In this document: piece after piece, positions 1 to 6,629 of the stretch
Layout: every line of letters starts with the position of its first letter
How positions within the stretch are numbered: the first letter of the stretch is position 1
Source of the DNA: CANLWN01 sp039815505
GTDB lineage: Bacteria; Bacteroidota; Bacteroidia; Flavobacteriales; Flavobacteriaceae
DNA length: 9,618 bases
Assembly: GCA_039815505.1 (NCBI GenBank)
Contig: JBCBZE010000107.1
Location: 1-9,618 of the forward strand
Direction: 5' to 3'
Made by a program: the position numbers and the translations under genes
Notes under the pieces: model-generated
Database searches by the model: none
The model's input: the letters and a program-made list of their open reading frames with translations, nothing else
What the model was told of the DNA's origin: nothing

Positions 1-1
1 C

Positions 2-808
2 AGAGGTGAAGATGCCGTTTTCAACTCAATAGCCCAAACCAATATTGTAAACCAGCTATATGTATATTGGAATGTAAGTGATGCCGTAACGCTTACCTTT
101 GGTAACTTCAACACCTTCTTAGGATACGAGGTCATCTCCCCTGCGGCTAATTTTAATTATAGTACGTCTTATATGTTCTCATATGGACCTTTCTCCCATG
201 CAGGATTAAAGGCCGATTTTGATTTAGGTAACGACTGGTCGGCCATGTTGGCCGTACTAAATCCTACCGATTTTACCGAGGTCAACCCTTTCGGAGAAAT
301 TTCGTTTGGTGCACAATTGGGCTATAGTGGTCAATACTTAAACTTTATTTTCGGAAATCAAGGCTTTAATGAAGTTTTAATAGACGGTGTTTTAACCGAT
401 ACCGATGTTGAGTCTTTATTTCAAGTCGATTTTACAGGAGGTTTTGATGTTTCCGAAGACTTCTTCTTGGGTATAAATGCCACATATCAAGATACAGATG
501 GGGTAGGCTTTTATGGAGCGGCGCTCTATCCACAGTTAAAGACCTCTGAAAATTTCTCTTTAGGATTAAGAGGTGAATATTTTGCTACGATGGAAGGTTT
601 TGGTGATGTTGCAGGAATAGGTTCGGACGCCGATGGCGATGCCAATGTATTTGCTGTAACGCTTACGGGAAGTGCTACTATCGGCGATTTGATCATTAAA
701 CCGGAACTGCGTTTGGATACGGCCTCAGAAGATGTTTTTCTTGATAGTGACCTGGAATTCAATGGCAGCCTTGCTTCCTTTGTGTTGGCCGCTGTATACC
801 AGTTCTAA
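2..808 (+). CDS. Outer-membrane beta-barrel porin, BBP2/OmpL-like (5' truncated)
   Basis: The reading frame is open from base 2 to the TAA at 806-808, giving 268 residues whose N-terminus, including any signal peptide, lies outside the window. The first in-window ATG (173) is internal, because family-like sequence (TFGNFNTFLGYEVISPAANF) precedes it. The protein alternates polar and hydrophobic residues in short strands with Gly/Asp/Asn turns, contains FGEISFGAQLGYSG, and ends in the aromatic tail VYQF typical of outer-membrane barrels. I recognise it as the putative beta-barrel porin-2 type common in Bacteroidetes. It should form a channel for small solutes in the outer membrane. Relatives are often next to ammonium transporter genes, but that neighbour would be off the left edge and cannot be checked. 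Family call is good; substrate is unknown. Confidence 0.8.
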   Translation, partial: RGEDAVFNSIAQTNIVNQLYVYWNVSDAVTLTFGNFNTFLGYEVISPAANFNYSTSYMFSYGPFSHAGLKADFDLGNDWSAMLAVLNPTDFTEVNPFGEISFGAQLGYSGQYLNFIFGNQGFNEVLIDGVLTDTDVESLFQVDFTGGFDVSEDFFLGINATYQDTDGVGFYGAALYPQLKTSENFSLGLRGEYFATMEGFGDVAGIGSDADGDANVFAVTLTGSATIGDLIIKPELRLDTASEDVFLDSDLEFNGSLASFVLAAVYQF

Positions 809-855
809 CAAACACGTATTAATTAGGTTGATTATATAGTTTAGTTCAAGCAATT

Positions 856-888
856 AAAAACCCTGGCGATAATCGCCAGGGTTTTTTT
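856..888. terminator. Bidirectional intrinsic terminator
   Basis: A perfect 9-bp GC-rich stem (CCCTGGCGA at 861-869, loop TAA, TCGCCAGGG at 873-881) is flanked by five A on the left and seven T on the right. The stem extends with A-T pairs. It sits between the converging porin and DUF1684 lipoprotein genes, five bases from the stop of the latter, so it can end transcription from both sides. Confidence 0.95.
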
Positions 889-893
889 ATTGC

Positions 894-1541
894 TTACTTT
901 TTAAACGCTTTAACGCCGGCCATAATTTTAGTTTGTAAGGTATTTACTTTAGGAACAATAGGACAGGAATATTTAGGGTTATAGGCGCAATATGGGTTAT
1001 AAGCCGTATTAAAATCTATGAGTAGGGAATCCCCTTTTGGCACCGAAAGATTTATATAACGACCGCCCGCATAAGTCTCATCACCATTGGTTTCATCCAA
1101 AAAAGGCAAAAACAGATCTTCCCTTTGATCCTTTTCAAGTTTTAATTCCGGACTACTATAAATTTCCAATTCGTGAGCCTTGCCATTTAATCTAAAGTAG
1201 GCCACGCCGTATAGGACTTCCGCAGACTTTCTATCTGTCGTTGTAGGCATCATAAAGGGAACCGCATCGGGTGTTCGTTCCAACCTGGCCATTACCCTAA
1301 AATTGGTATCAGGTTTATAAAAATCCAATCCTTTAAAATCCTTTCGATACCTGTCCGGTAATGGAGAGGTCTCGGGATCGGAGAATTCCATGTTCAATTT
1401 TTTATGGGAGTACAAGATTTCACGAATTGCATCGACCGTATCGTTAGGAAGTTCGGCTTTTTCCCTATCGTGATATTTTTTTTTGTTTTCACAACCGGCA
1501 CTTACCAGCAACAAAATATAAAGTAGCCAAAAACATCTCAT
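894..1541 (-). CDS. DUF1684 family lipoprotein
   Basis: This 215-residue protein starts with a short hydrophobic signal and the lipobox VSAGC, so it should be cleaved by signal peptidase II and lipidated at Cys17. The conserved part matches my recollection of DUF1684: LFLPFLDETNG then ETYAGGRY near residues 143-162, IDFNTAYNPYCAYN at 175-188, YSCP at 191-194, and a tail ending in IMAGVKAFKK. The length is normal for secreted Bacteroidetes members (about 200 residues). The biochemical function of the family is not known to me. The gene stands alone, with a bidirectional terminator just past its stop and a divergent promoter region upstream. The ATG at 1541 is the only sensible start because it places the signal peptide at the N-terminus. 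Confidence 0.88.
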   Translation of the reverse strand: MRCFWLLYILLLVSAGCENKKKYHDREKAELPNDTVDAIREILYSHKKLNMEFSDPETSPLPDRYRKDFKGLDFYKPDTNFRVMARLERTPDAVPFMMPTTTDRKSAEVLYGVAYFRLNGKAHELEIYSSPELKLEKDQREDLFLPFLDETNGDETYAGGRYINLSVPKGDSLLIDFNTAYNPYCAYNPKYSCPIVPKVNTLQTKIMAGVKAFKK

Positions 1542-1557
1542 ATATAAAGTTTCTATT

Positions 1558-1565
1558 CAAAAATA
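1558..1565 (-). promoter_or_regulatory. Candidate -7 box for the DUF1684 lipoprotein gene
   Basis: On the minus strand this reads TATTTTTG, a full match to the Bacteroidetes -7 consensus TAnnTTTG, 16 bp before the lipoprotein ATG. No TTG was found at the usual distance upstream, so the -33 element is missing or weak. The implied 5' leader is about ten bases. Confidence 0.35.
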
Positions 1566-1585
1566 CAACATAGCATTTTTTTAAT

Positions 1586-1593
1586 TAGTTTTG
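1586..1593 (+). promoter_or_regulatory. Candidate -7 box for the MFS leader transcript
   Basis: TAGTTTTG on the plus strand fully matches TAnnTTTG. A start site a few bases downstream (about 1599) would give a leader of roughly 155 nt before the MFS ATG at 1755, running through the hairpins and terminator described separately. No good -33 TTG is present 17-23 bp upstream. It lies 20 bp from the opposite-facing box at 1558-1565. Confidence 0.35.
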
Positions 1594-1598
1594 TTTTG

Positions 1599-1754
1599 AC
1601 AAAATAAGAACGTGCAAATTCTATCCATTTTAAAGACGGTGAAAACGTATCCGCATACGCGGGTCAGGCGTTGTTGTCATTAAAATTGATATTATTTTAA
1701 TCATAAAAAGCCCTGACGATATTGTTAGGGCTTTTTCTATTAATCCTATTTACA
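1599..1754 (+). promoter_or_regulatory. Structured leader or small RNA region before the MFS gene
   Basis: The 213 bases between the DUF1684 and MFS genes hold no convincing gene. On the plus strand there is a small hairpin (CGTAT at 1646-1650 with ATACG at 1655-1659), an AU-only 8-bp hairpin (ATTAAAAT at 1679-1686 with ATTTTAAT at 1694-1701) and then a complete intrinsic terminator at 1705-1736. GTCAGG at 1663-1668 is complementary to CCTGAC at 1712-1717 in the left arm of the terminator, so a competing fold is possible. This could be an attenuated leader of the transporter gene or a separate RNA of about 140 nt. Which one, if either, cannot be settled from sequence. Confidence 0.35.
1705..1736. 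terminator. Intrinsic terminator (possible attenuator) before the MFS gene
   Basis: A 13-bp stem pairs AAAAAGCCCTGAC (1705-1717) with GTTAGGGCTTTTT (1724-1736) across the loop GATATT, with one G-T pair. The A- and T-tracts are part of the stem, so it could work in both directions. It ends 18 bp before the MFS start codon, and no plus-strand gene lies upstream that would need terminating. It must therefore stop a leader or small RNA, or block transcription from the left. Confidence 0.75.
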
Positions 1755-2969
1755 ATGAAAGAATTATATGCAAATTATCTTAATTCTTTTAGGGGCCTTT
1801 CCCAAGAGGTCTGGTGGTTGGCACTTATAACCCTGATCAATAGGGCCGGAACCATGGTGATACCGTTCTTATCCTTATACCTAACAAAGAACTTAGGTCT
1901 TACCCTGGAAAATGTGGGCATTATTATGACTTGTTTTGGACTTGGTTCTTTTATAGGATCATGGCTGGGAGGAAGATTGACCGACATTTTTGGATATTAT
2001 AAGGTAATGCTCATAAGCCTAGCTGTTACGGGCATATTATTTATAGGAATACAGTTCCTTACCGATTATAAAAGTTTATGTTTTGGCATACTGGTATTAA
2101 TGATCGTTGCTGAAGCTTTTAGACCCGCTTCCTATGTGGCCTTAAGCGCTTACAGCAAACCGGAGAACAAGACCAGGTCGGTAACCCTGATCCGATTGGC
2201 CATTAACCTAGGGTTTTCCGCCGGACCTGCCATGGGTGGAATTATAATCACGGCAATGGGATATGGAGGTTTGTTCTGGATAGATGGAAGTACTTGTATT
2301 TTGGCCAGTATACTATTGTTGTTTGTTCTTCATCCCAAAAAAGCCAAAGTGTTGGACAAGGTTAAAAACAACGCTCCAAAATCCGTATATACCGATATAC
2401 CGTATTGGTTATTTATCCTCGCTATGGTATTGTTCGGTTTTATCTTTGTACAGTATTTCTCTACCATACCAATTTATTACAAAGACATACATGGACTGAG
2501 CGAATACCAAATTGGTCTTTTACTGGCTATGAACGGTTTTCTGATCTTTGTCTTTGAGATGCCATTGATCAAATACTTGGAATACAGGCCATGGTCCAAA
2601 ATTACCCATATAATAATTGGGCTATTCCTTGTTGGTTTGAGCTTTGCCGTGCTTAACCTTGTTTCTTGGGTCGGAATTTTGGTTATTGGAATGTTATTCA
2701 TGACCCTTGGGGAAATGATTGCCTTTCCATTTTCCAATGCGTTCGCTATGGACAGGGGTAAAAGGGGTAAATTAGGGGAATACATGGCACTGTATAGTAT
2801 ATCTTTTTCAATCGCCCATATCTTTGCTCACAATTCCGGAATGCAATCCATTGCTAATTTTGGATTTGATACTACATGGTATGGTATCACATTCATTTGT
2901 TTATTGGGTATTTTGCTACTTTTACTGCTTAAGCATATGTTAAAAAAATCCGTTAACGACCTAAAATGA
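1755..2969 (+). CDS. Major facilitator superfamily (MFS) transporter
   Basis: This is a 404-residue integral membrane protein with about twelve hydrophobic segments, a normal MFS length. The loop after the second segment carries the MFS signature GGRLTDIFGYYKVM (residues 72-85), the G-x-L-x-D-x-x-G motif A. The first half ends near residue 193, followed by a basic cytoplasmic linker (HPKKAKVLDKVK) and the second half from about 217. It resembles drug:H+ antiporter (DHA1-like) efflux carriers, but the substrate cannot be read from sequence. The ATG at 1755 was chosen because the frame upstream (to a TTG at 1722) runs through the terminator hairpin. It overlaps the downstream DJ-1-like lipoprotein gene by ATGA, implying translational coupling and a shared role. 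The terminator 18 bp upstream suggests control at the leader. Confidence 0.88.
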   Translation: MKELYANYLNSFRGLSQEVWWLALITLINRAGTMVIPFLSLYLTKNLGLTLENVGIIMTCFGLGSFIGSWLGGRLTDIFGYYKVMLISLAVTGILFIGIQFLTDYKSLCFGILVLMIVAEAFRPASYVALSAYSKPENKTRSVTLIRLAINLGFSAGPAMGGIIITAMGYGGLFWIDGSTCILASILLLFVLHPKKAKVLDKVKNNAPKSVYTDIPYWLFILAMVLFGFIFVQYFSTIPIYYKDIHGLSEYQIGLLLAMNGFLIFVFEMPLIKYLEYRPWSKITHIIIGLFLVGLSFAVLNLVSWVGILVIGMLFMTLGEMIAFPFSNAFAMDRGKRGKLGEYMALYSISFSIAHIFAHNSGMQSIANFGFDTTWYGITFICLLGILLLLLLKHMLKKSVNDLK

Positions 2970-3703
2970 AAAAAACAGCATCCATTTTATTGATTTTTGT
3001 TCTTGTCCTTGGTTGCAACCCACAGAAAAACAACCAAGCCAAGACCACCGATCCGGACAGACAAATGCCCAAATTGGAACCTGATCGGTACAATGTGGCC
3101 TTTTTGATTATGGACGGAACCTACAATACCGAGTTTACCGCCCCCTATGATATTTTTCAACATACGCAATATCGAAAGAACATCAGGGCCATGAATACAT
3201 TCACCGTAGCCAATACGTTGAAACCCATAACCACTTTTGAAGGGGTGAGGATTATTCCCGACTTTGACTATACCAAAGATTCCTTACCACAGATAGACAT
3301 TTTGGTAGTCCCAAGTGCAGAACATCATTTGGATACGGATCTATTGGATTCCGCAATGATCAATTTTGTAAAAAGAATAGATGAAAATGCGCAGTTCATG
3401 ACCTCTCACTGCGATGGTGCTTTTGTACTTGCTAAAGCTGGGGTATTAAACGATGTGGTCTCTACCACTTTTCCCAGTGATATTGACAAATACCGAAAGA
3501 TGTTTCCCAGCTTAAGTGTAAAAGATAGCGTGCTATTTGTACACGACGGAAAATATATAACCTCCGCAGGCGGTGCCAAAAGTTTTGAAGCGGCGCTTTA
3601 CTTGTGTGAACATTTATATGGCAAGGAGATTGCCGAATCGTTGGCAAAGGGATTGGTCATTGATTGGGACGTTTCCCAAGTCCCTAGGCTTATTCTTCAA
3701 TAA
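2966..3703 (+). CDS. DJ-1/PfpI family lipoprotein (class I glutamine amidotransferase-like)
   Basis: This 245-residue protein begins with a signal peptide and lipobox VLGC, giving lipidation at Cys17, then a polar linker to about residue 42. The rest is a DJ-1/PfpI domain. It has strand VAFLIMDGTYNTEFTAPYDIF (starting near residue 44), strand DILVVPSAE (111-119), and the nucleophile elbow SHCDGAFVLAKAGVL with Cys149 as the conserved reactive cysteine. VHDGKYITSAGG (192-203) follows. The pattern is closest to the sensor-like domain found at the N-terminus of many AraC regulators, but here there is no DNA-binding part and the protein is anchored in the envelope. Known relatives include peptidases, amidases, isonitrile hydratases and glyoxalases; I cannot choose between them. 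Its ATG overlaps the MFS stop codon (ATGA), so the two are very likely one operon. Its last 14 bases overlap the converging gene. Confidence 0.87.
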   Translation: MKKTASILLIFVLVLGCNPQKNNQAKTTDPDRQMPKLEPDRYNVAFLIMDGTYNTEFTAPYDIFQHTQYRKNIRAMNTFTVANTLKPITTFEGVRIIPDFDYTKDSLPQIDILVVPSAEHHLDTDLLDSAMINFVKRIDENAQFMTSHCDGAFVLAKAGVLNDVVSTTFPSDIDKYRKMFPSLSVKDSVLFVHDGKYITSAGGAKSFEAALYLCEHLYGKEIAESLAKGLVIDWDVSQVPRLILQ

Positions 3704-5108
3704 TATCATAGCGGGCATCCTTTAAATACTTGGCTACGATAGCATTATACTCCGGGGTAATCTTTAATAGCGCGGTATGTTCCAAAGCATATAACTCGGC
3801 ACCATTGGTATAACCATTTTTTAATAGTTCTTCCAAATAGAACAAAGCGGTACCAAAATCCTCGTTTTTGGCATTACTGGATATTATACTTAAATAATTG
3901 GGATATTCTGTGGGGGCAGTTATAGTTTTTAACATCCAAAGAAAGTTAAGGGCCGTTTCATCCAAAGGTTTCTGTGTGTTTATAACGTCAATATCGTCTG
4001 CTATCAAAGCGTTTACAAAGCCTTTTAGTCGTTTTCCCATTTGTCTCTCTGCAATATTGATACTTTTGGTAAACTTCTCCAATTCATCCATTTGATAGCT
4101 CCACCAACCAAGATTATTAAAATTGTAGGTCAGTACATCCTCTTCCAGGTAATAAACATAATCTTCCTTAAGCAAAGACTCCTTAAAAAGCGCATTGTTT
4201 TCATTTCGTTTTCTGCTCCTATATAATTTTTCCTTTTTTAAGGCCCGTCTACTTTCCTTTAAGGAATCCAGGTTCTTATGAACGTTATAAACCGATAGCA
4301 TATCTCCCAATACATCATCGGCAGCTAATAGTTTAGCAGAGTTCTTAAATCTTCTTACCTCATTAAGATGTTTTTCGTAACTATGGTTTATATACATACT
4401 ATCCTTTGCGACATGACCTTTTGCCATGGAGGACAGCGTAAAAATTTCTACCGCACTGTTCAAGTATTTTTTAGGGGGCCATTCATGTTCCCCATCAAAA
4501 ATCAATAATTGATTTTTGAACTTCCGCTTGTTCAGCGCCTTTTCAATTTGCAACATTTCCGGATAATTATAATCTTCTTTCCCTACGATCCCTATAAAGT
4601 GAAAAGGTTTTTTTGCGTTTAAAATCTCAATATTGGGAAAACCGGCCCCACAGGCGATAACGCCGTCTATTTCTTTAATAAATGTTGGAATTATCGAAGC
4701 AAATCTGGCCCCACCGGCAAAACCTGCAGTATACATTCTACTCCTGTGAATTGGAAAAAGGGAAAATATCTTGCTTATCATTCTATCGGAAATGAGAATG
4801 TTTTTTGGAATGGATATACTATCCCGAAGGTTATTCGAAGCGGCCAGTATATAACCCTGTTGTTCGGCCACTTCCTGAAATATTCGCAACACTTGTTTTC
4901 CACGACCCTGCATGTCAAAAACAAAGAGTACTGGCCATTTACCTTCATTTTTAAAGTGTTTGGGCAGATATAATGAAAAGCTTTCGGATATGGAATCATT
5001 AACTTGTACAGCATCTATAATAACACCCTTTTTTAGGGTAAGTTGTTGGGCATTGGTATGGAAAGTAGCGGACATACCAAGGAGTATTACCAATAAAATA
5101 TTCTTCAT
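3690..5108 (-). CDS. Exported alpha/beta-hydrolase-like protein with Ala at the nucleophile position
   Basis: This 472-residue protein has a signal peptide (MKNILLVILLGMSATFHTNA, cleavage after Ala20) and should be periplasmic or surface-exposed. Residues 40-225 look like an esterase-type alpha/beta-hydrolase: WPVLFVFDMQGRG (58-70), GYILAASNN (85-93), the elbow YTAGFAGGAR (126-135), VIACGAGFP (150-158), VGKEDYNYPEM (175-185) and FDGEHEWPP (204-212). The acid (probably Asp179) and His208 are present. The elbow reads G-F-A-G-G where a G-x-S-x-G serine is expected, so Ala131 replaces the nucleophile. The remaining 250 residues are mostly helical and charged, with no domain I recognise. It is the last gene in a leftward run after the MscS channel (105-bp gap with its own candidate promoter). 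The fold call is firm; hydrolase activity is doubtful. Confidence 0.75.
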   Translation of the reverse strand: MKNILLVILLGMSATFHTNAQQLTLKKGVIIDAVQVNDSISESFSLYLPKHFKNEGKWPVLFVFDMQGRGKQVLRIFQEVAEQQGYILAASNNLRDSISIPKNILISDRMISKIFSLFPIHRSRMYTAGFAGGARFASIIPTFIKEIDGVIACGAGFPNIEILNAKKPFHFIGIVGKEDYNYPEMLQIEKALNKRKFKNQLLIFDGEHEWPPKKYLNSAVEIFTLSSMAKGHVAKDSMYINHSYEKHLNEVRRFKNSAKLLAADDVLGDMLSVYNVHKNLDSLKESRRALKKEKLYRSRKRNENNALFKESLLKEDYVYYLEEDVLTYNFNNLGWWSYQMDELEKFTKSINIAERQMGKRLKGFVNALIADDIDVINTQKPLDETALNFLWMLKTITAPTEYPNYLSIISSNAKNEDFGTALFYLEELLKNGYTNGAELYALEHTALLKITPEYNAIVAKYLKDARYDIIEE

Positions 5109-5160
5109 AGCTTTTGATTCATCAAAAATCCGGCCAAAAAATGACCTTATTAAAGTTAGA

Positions 5161-5194
5161 TAAAACTATTGGCTTATTATGGATTTTAACAAAA
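5161..5194 (-). promoter_or_regulatory. Candidate promoter for the hydrolase-like gene
   Basis: On the minus strand TTTTG (5190-5194) is followed after 21 bp by TAGTTTTA (5161-5168), seven of eight positions of a -7 box TAnnTTTG with the final G changed to A. It lies about 50 bp before the ATG in the 105-bp gap after the MscS gene. The gap holds no terminator-like hairpin, so readthrough from the channel gene is also possible. Confidence 0.35.
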
Positions 5195-5213
5195 TCTAAA
5201 GATAGATCGGAAC

Positions 5214-6038
5214 TTATTCGCCAATGAGGCCCATTTCAATACCTTCGGAGTAGGCTACTTTAATATTTTCTGTGTTGAATGCCCTTTTTATGGCCTTGTT
5301 TGCCTCAAAAGTAACTTCCCAAAAATCATCTGGTACCACATAGGGGCGAACCAACAGTTGTATGCTATGGGAATCAAACATATGAATGCCTATCTCCGGT
5401 GATGGATGGGCCAATACCTTGGGAATAGTTCCAAGAGCTTTTTCAATTACTTTTTGTACATGGGGAAAACTCTCTTCGTAGGGCATGGTAACCTCTAACT
5501 CCAGACGTATCATCCCTTTTTCAGAGTAATTGGTAACTACGGAATCCGTAATTTTTGAGTTGGGGATAATGAGGATTTTATTTCCGGGAGTCAGCACATC
5601 GGTACTAAATATGCCTATCTCTTCCACCCTTCCGAATTTATCTTCCAATTGAATCCAATCACCTATTTTATAGGGTTTTAAAGTCAATATTAAAATTCCG
5701 GACGCAAAATTCCCCAAACTACCTTGCAAAGCCATCCCAATGGCAAAACCGGCCGCGGCCAATATAGCTACCAGACCGGTTAGATCGGCCCCGATAATAG
5801 TGGCGATGATGAAGAGGACCGCACCTTTAAGCAACACACTGACCACAGAGGACAGAAAAGGACGAAGGGTTTCAGAAAAACCGGTCTTTTCCAAAGCGAT
5901 CCCGACCAGTTTAACCAGCTTCTTCACAATTTTGAACCCTATCCATAGGACAAGGCCCGCCACAACAATTTTTGGCAGAAAAAAAACTACCTTATCAAGG
6001 GCTATCCTAAGATATTCATTAATTTTTTCCATGTCCAT
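5214..6038 (-). CDS. Small-conductance mechanosensitive channel, MscS family
   Basis: This 274-residue inner-membrane protein has the standard short MscS layout. TM1 is at about 17-40, TM2 at about 62-83, and the pore-lining TM3 at about 86-121 is rich in Ala and Gly (ILAAAGFAIGMALQGSLGNF). The beta domain begins with KPYKIGDWI (121-129) and includes the conserved IIPNSKI (157-163). The alpha/beta domain runs to about residue 262. The protein should form a heptameric tension-gated pore that releases solutes on osmotic downshift. The length is close to the E. coli protein (286 residues). The start is at 6038 (MDMEK), with a possible alternative Met two codons later. It lies 49 bp after the Lrp-type gene on the same strand with no terminator between, so the two may be cotranscribed, although a functional link is not obvious. 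Confidence 0.93.
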   Translation of the reverse strand: MDMEKINEYLRIALDKVVFFLPKIVVAGLVLWIGFKIVKKLVKLVGIALEKTGFSETLRPFLSSVVSVLLKGAVLFIIATIIGADLTGLVAILAAAGFAIGMALQGSLGNFASGILILTLKPYKIGDWIQLEDKFGRVEEIGIFSTDVLTPGNKILIIPNSKITDSVVTNYSEKGMIRLELEVTMPYEESFPHVQKVIEKALGTIPKVLAHPSPEIGIHMFDSHSIQLLVRPYVVPDDFWEVTFEANKAIKRAFNTENIKVAYSEGIEMGLIGE

Positions 6039-6087
6039 AGAATAAAATAAATAATTAAATCCCTTTCCTACAAATATTTGAATTAAT

Positions 6088-6540
6088 TTAAACGTTCCTT
6101 TTTTCTATGGGGGCATTGGAAATGATATCCGACAAAATAATATGGGTACGCGCTTCCCCATACACAATAAGTTTATCGATAAACTTTTCCAAGTGAAATT
6201 GGTCTTTCAACACTACCTCCATAATGATATTCTCATTACCCGTTATCCGGTAACAATTTATCACTTCTTTGAAGGTCCTCACCATTTCCAAAAATGGTTT
6301 TAGCTTGCCCATAAAAGCCCTTAAGGTAATGATTGCCTTTAATTGATACCCTGTCTGCGTATGGGATACCACTGCTTTATATCCTTCTAAAATACCAAGA
6401 TCTTCCATTTTTTTAATACGCTCCGCAACGGCAGGTGGGGTCAACCCTACTTGGCGGCCAATATTCGCAAATGATTCCCTTGCGTTTTCCTGTAGACACT
6501 GCAGGATGCCCCAGTTTAATTCATCAATCTTTTGATTCAA
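6088..6540 (-). CDS. Lrp/AsnC family transcriptional regulator
   Basis: Starting at the TTG at 6540, the product is 150 residues, the usual Lrp length, and opens with MNQKIDELNWGILQCLQ. The winged helix-turn-helix is at about 22-50 (SFANIGRQVGLTPPAVAERI, then KKMEDLGILEGY). The ligand-binding RAM domain spans about 66-142 with ITGNENIIMEVVLKD and a final IILSDII. No in-frame ATG exists before Met45, which is inside the helix-turn-helix. An upstream TTG at 6570 would add ten residues but lies inside a perfect TAnnTTTG box, so 6540 is preferred. Family members form dimers to octamers and sense amino acids. It is divergent from a four-helix-bundle-like gene, with an inverted repeat between them, and one gene away from icmF. 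Control of these genes and of itself is a reasonable inference only. Confidence 0.88.
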   Translation of the reverse strand: MNQKIDELNWGILQCLQENARESFANIGRQVGLTPPAVAERIKKMEDLGILEGYKAVVSHTQTGYQLKAIITLRAFMGKLKPFLEMVRTFKEVINCYRITGNENIIMEVVLKDQFHLEKFIDKLIVYGEARTHIILSDIISNAPIEKRNV

Positions 6541-6567
6541 AATAAATAATCTTAAAAAATTTAATAT

Positions 6568-6603
6568 CAAAAGTAAAAATAAAAAATGACTATTGATTAC
6601 AAA
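6568..6603 (-). promoter_or_regulatory. Candidate promoter of the Lrp-type gene
   Basis: The minus strand has TACTTTTG at 6568-6575, a perfect TAnnTTTG box, with TTTG at 6600-6603 as a possible -33 element. The 24-bp gap is a little longer than usual. A start site near 6562 would leave a leader of about 20 bases to the TTG at 6540 and would rule out the TTG at 6570 as the start codon. Confidence 0.45.
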
Positions 6604-6629
6604 GTTTAGATTGCCAAATAGTTTGTAAT
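6596..6629. promoter_or_regulatory. Inverted repeat, candidate operator between divergent genes
   Basis: ATTACAAA (6596-6603) and TTTGTAAT (6622-6629) are perfect inverted 8-bp arms separated by 18 bp, so their centres are 26 bp apart, about two and a half helical turns. The left arm covers the possible -33 element of the Lrp-type promoter. The right arm lies 32 bp before the ATG of the four-helix-bundle-like gene. This is a sensible place for autoregulation by the Lrp-type protein. An 8-bp match in AT-rich DNA may also be chance. Confidence 0.35.

Noticed and set aside
173..808. Porin gene starting at the ATG at 173.
   Set aside because: The frame is open upstream to the window edge with barrel-like sequence, so this ATG is internal to a truncated gene.
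1671..1700. Leucine-rich short frame (TTG TTG TCA TTA ...) ending in TAA, like a leader peptide before the attenuator-like hairpin.
   Set aside because: It needs a TTG start with no ribosome-binding site, and Leu codons are expected in TA-rich DNA. There is no further support.
1605..1700. Stop-to-stop open frame of about 31 codons in the intergenic region, which could be a gene remnant.
   Set aside because: It has no start codon and no recognisable family sequence, and its length is within chance.
1722..1754. Upstream extension of the MFS protein from a TTG at 1722, adding eleven hydrophobic residues.
   Set aside because: The extension is translated from the right arm and T-tract of the terminator hairpin, and the ATG at 1755 gives a normal MFS N-terminus.
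4746..5163. Several open frames of 75-83 residues on both strands over the start of the hydrolase-like gene.
   Set aside because: They overlap the signal peptide and core of a well-supported gene and show no family features.
6541..6570. Ten-residue N-terminal extension of the Lrp-type protein from the TTG at 6570.
   Set aside because: The codon lies within a TAnnTTTG box, and the extension is not part of the usual Lrp N-terminus.
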